Positions 63,599 to 64,000 of a stretch of 64,000 bases of DNA are shown here, in pieces (within the stretch, counting starts at the first letter, position 1; each line of letters begins with the position of its first letter). The notes under the pieces were generated by a model. The model did no database searches. It was not told where the DNA came from and saw only the letters and a program-made list of their open reading frames with translations. Position numbers and translations under genes: made by a program. Origin of the DNA: Pseudomonadota bacterium (GTDB lineage: Bacteria > Pseudomonadota > Alphaproteobacteria > Rhizobiales > Hyphomicrobiaceae); NCBI GenBank assembly GCA_023405815.1, contig JAEXXM010000054.1:1-64000 (forward strand), written 5' to 3'.

Positions 63599-64000
63599 TC
63601 AGGCCGCCTTGGCGCGCCCTTCGCGCTGCGACCAGTCTGCCGCGCGCAGCATCTTGATCAGCGTGCTCGCCGCCATGGAGCGCTGTCGCCCGGCGACCGC
63701 GTAAGCGAATACCGTCCGCTCCATCTCCAGGCCCTCGACGTCGAGAAGGGCAACCTCGGCCGAGCTGACGCTGCTTTCCGGCGCAAAACCGATGCCGAGC
63801 CCGGCATTGAGCAGCGCCACGAGATCGCTGTCGGACCCGGCATTGTGCGCTGCCGGTATCTCGACGCCCTGGGCCGAGAGAAAAGCGGCGCCGCGCTCGA
63901 AATCCTCGCAATAGGGACGGCAGATCAGCTTCTCATTGCGCAGCTCACCGGCCGACACCTTTTCCTGGCCGCTGAAGCGGTGTGATCTTGCCGCGACGAG
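63599..64000 (-). CDS. LysR-type regulator, C-terminal part
   Basis: The frame is open to the window end, so only the last ~133 residues are present. Effector-binding domain features: LVAARSHRFSGQEKVSAGEL, LICRPYCEDFE, the hinge LVALLNAGLGIGFAPESS and late AVAGRQRSMAASTLIKML. The DNA-binding part lies beyond the window. It is convergent with the peroxiredoxin-like genes, so a regulatory link is not implied by position alone. Confidence 0.82.
   Translation of the reverse strand, partial: LVAARSHRFSGQEKVSAGELRNEKLICRPYCEDFERGAAFLSAQGVEIPAAHNAGSDSDLVALLNAGLGIGFAPESSVSSAEVALLDVEGLEMERTVFAYAVAGRQRSMAASTLIKMLRAADWSQREGRAKAA

Overview
The window is GC-rich chromosomal DNA from an alphaproteobacterium, most likely of the order Hyphomicrobiales. 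The order of genes (purL with bolA and a CGFS glutaredoxin; purC divergent from the F1-ATPase zeta inhibitor; NasS-NasT before an ABC nitrate transporter) and the many outer-membrane beta-barrels and signal peptides fit a free-living Gram-negative heterotroph. I see no prophage, insertion sequence, plasmid gene or CRISPR array; nearly everything looks like core or long-resident chromosome.

Layout. 1-6.7 kb: end of a Kef-type antiporter, a glycerophosphodiesterase, NADP-isocitrate dehydrogenase, a SPOUT tRNA/rRNA methyltransferase with an unusual N-terminal extension, an exported protein and rpsD. 6.7-11.6 kb: a DUF2182/DUF1326 pair, a nitroreductase-like protein, a PqiA-like membrane protein and a double DUF1801 protein. 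11.6-18.4 kb: Grx4, BolA, purL, purQ, purS, purC. 18.7-23 kb: zeta inhibitor, a hydrolase, an Omp25/31-like barrel, a short divergent SecY-like protein and purB. 23.8-29.8 kb: a complete branched-chain amino acid (Liv) ABC transporter operon headed by a CDGSH protein. 30.2-42.1 kb: OprB-type porin, miaA, then ilvI-(exported gene)-ilvH, ilvC, a six-cysteine exported peptide, a hairpin-dense non-coding stretch, a Nudix protein, PhzF, an exported intradiol dioxygenase, and leuA preceded by a leucine-rich leader peptide. 42.2-44 kb: a lone MreB, a PilZ protein and tRNA-Lys(CUU). 44.1-58.3 kb: nitrate assimilation. 58.3-60.7 kb: a bufferin-type operon (bufA1-bufB-bufC-doxX). 61-64 kb: a 43-residue exported peptide, three tandem peroxiredoxin-like paralogues and the end of a LysR regulator.

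The nitrate region is the best resolved functional unit. NasT (ANTAR antiterminator) and NasS (cytosolic nitrate sensor) precede a leader in which I can read, in order, an NtrC-type dyad, a sigma-54 -24/-12 promoter, two hairpins with six-base loops carrying A1 and G4, and an intrinsic terminator whose 5' arm overlaps the second hairpin. Behind it run the nitrate-binding protein, permease, a tandem ABC ATPase, NirB, NirD, the molybdenum nitrate reductase, a siroheme methyltransferase and a porin, tightly packed and often overlapping. Nitrogen limitation would start transcription and nitrate would let it continue past the terminator. Branched-chain amino acid synthesis (ilvIH, ilvC, leuA) and uptake (liv) both lie in the window.

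The least explained items are the short SecY-like protein, the methyltransferase with a cysteine-bearing N-terminal extension, a 103-nt structured repeat found twice directly behind stop codons, the hairpin cluster at 37.05-37.24 kb, and the exported gene embedded between ilvI and ilvH.
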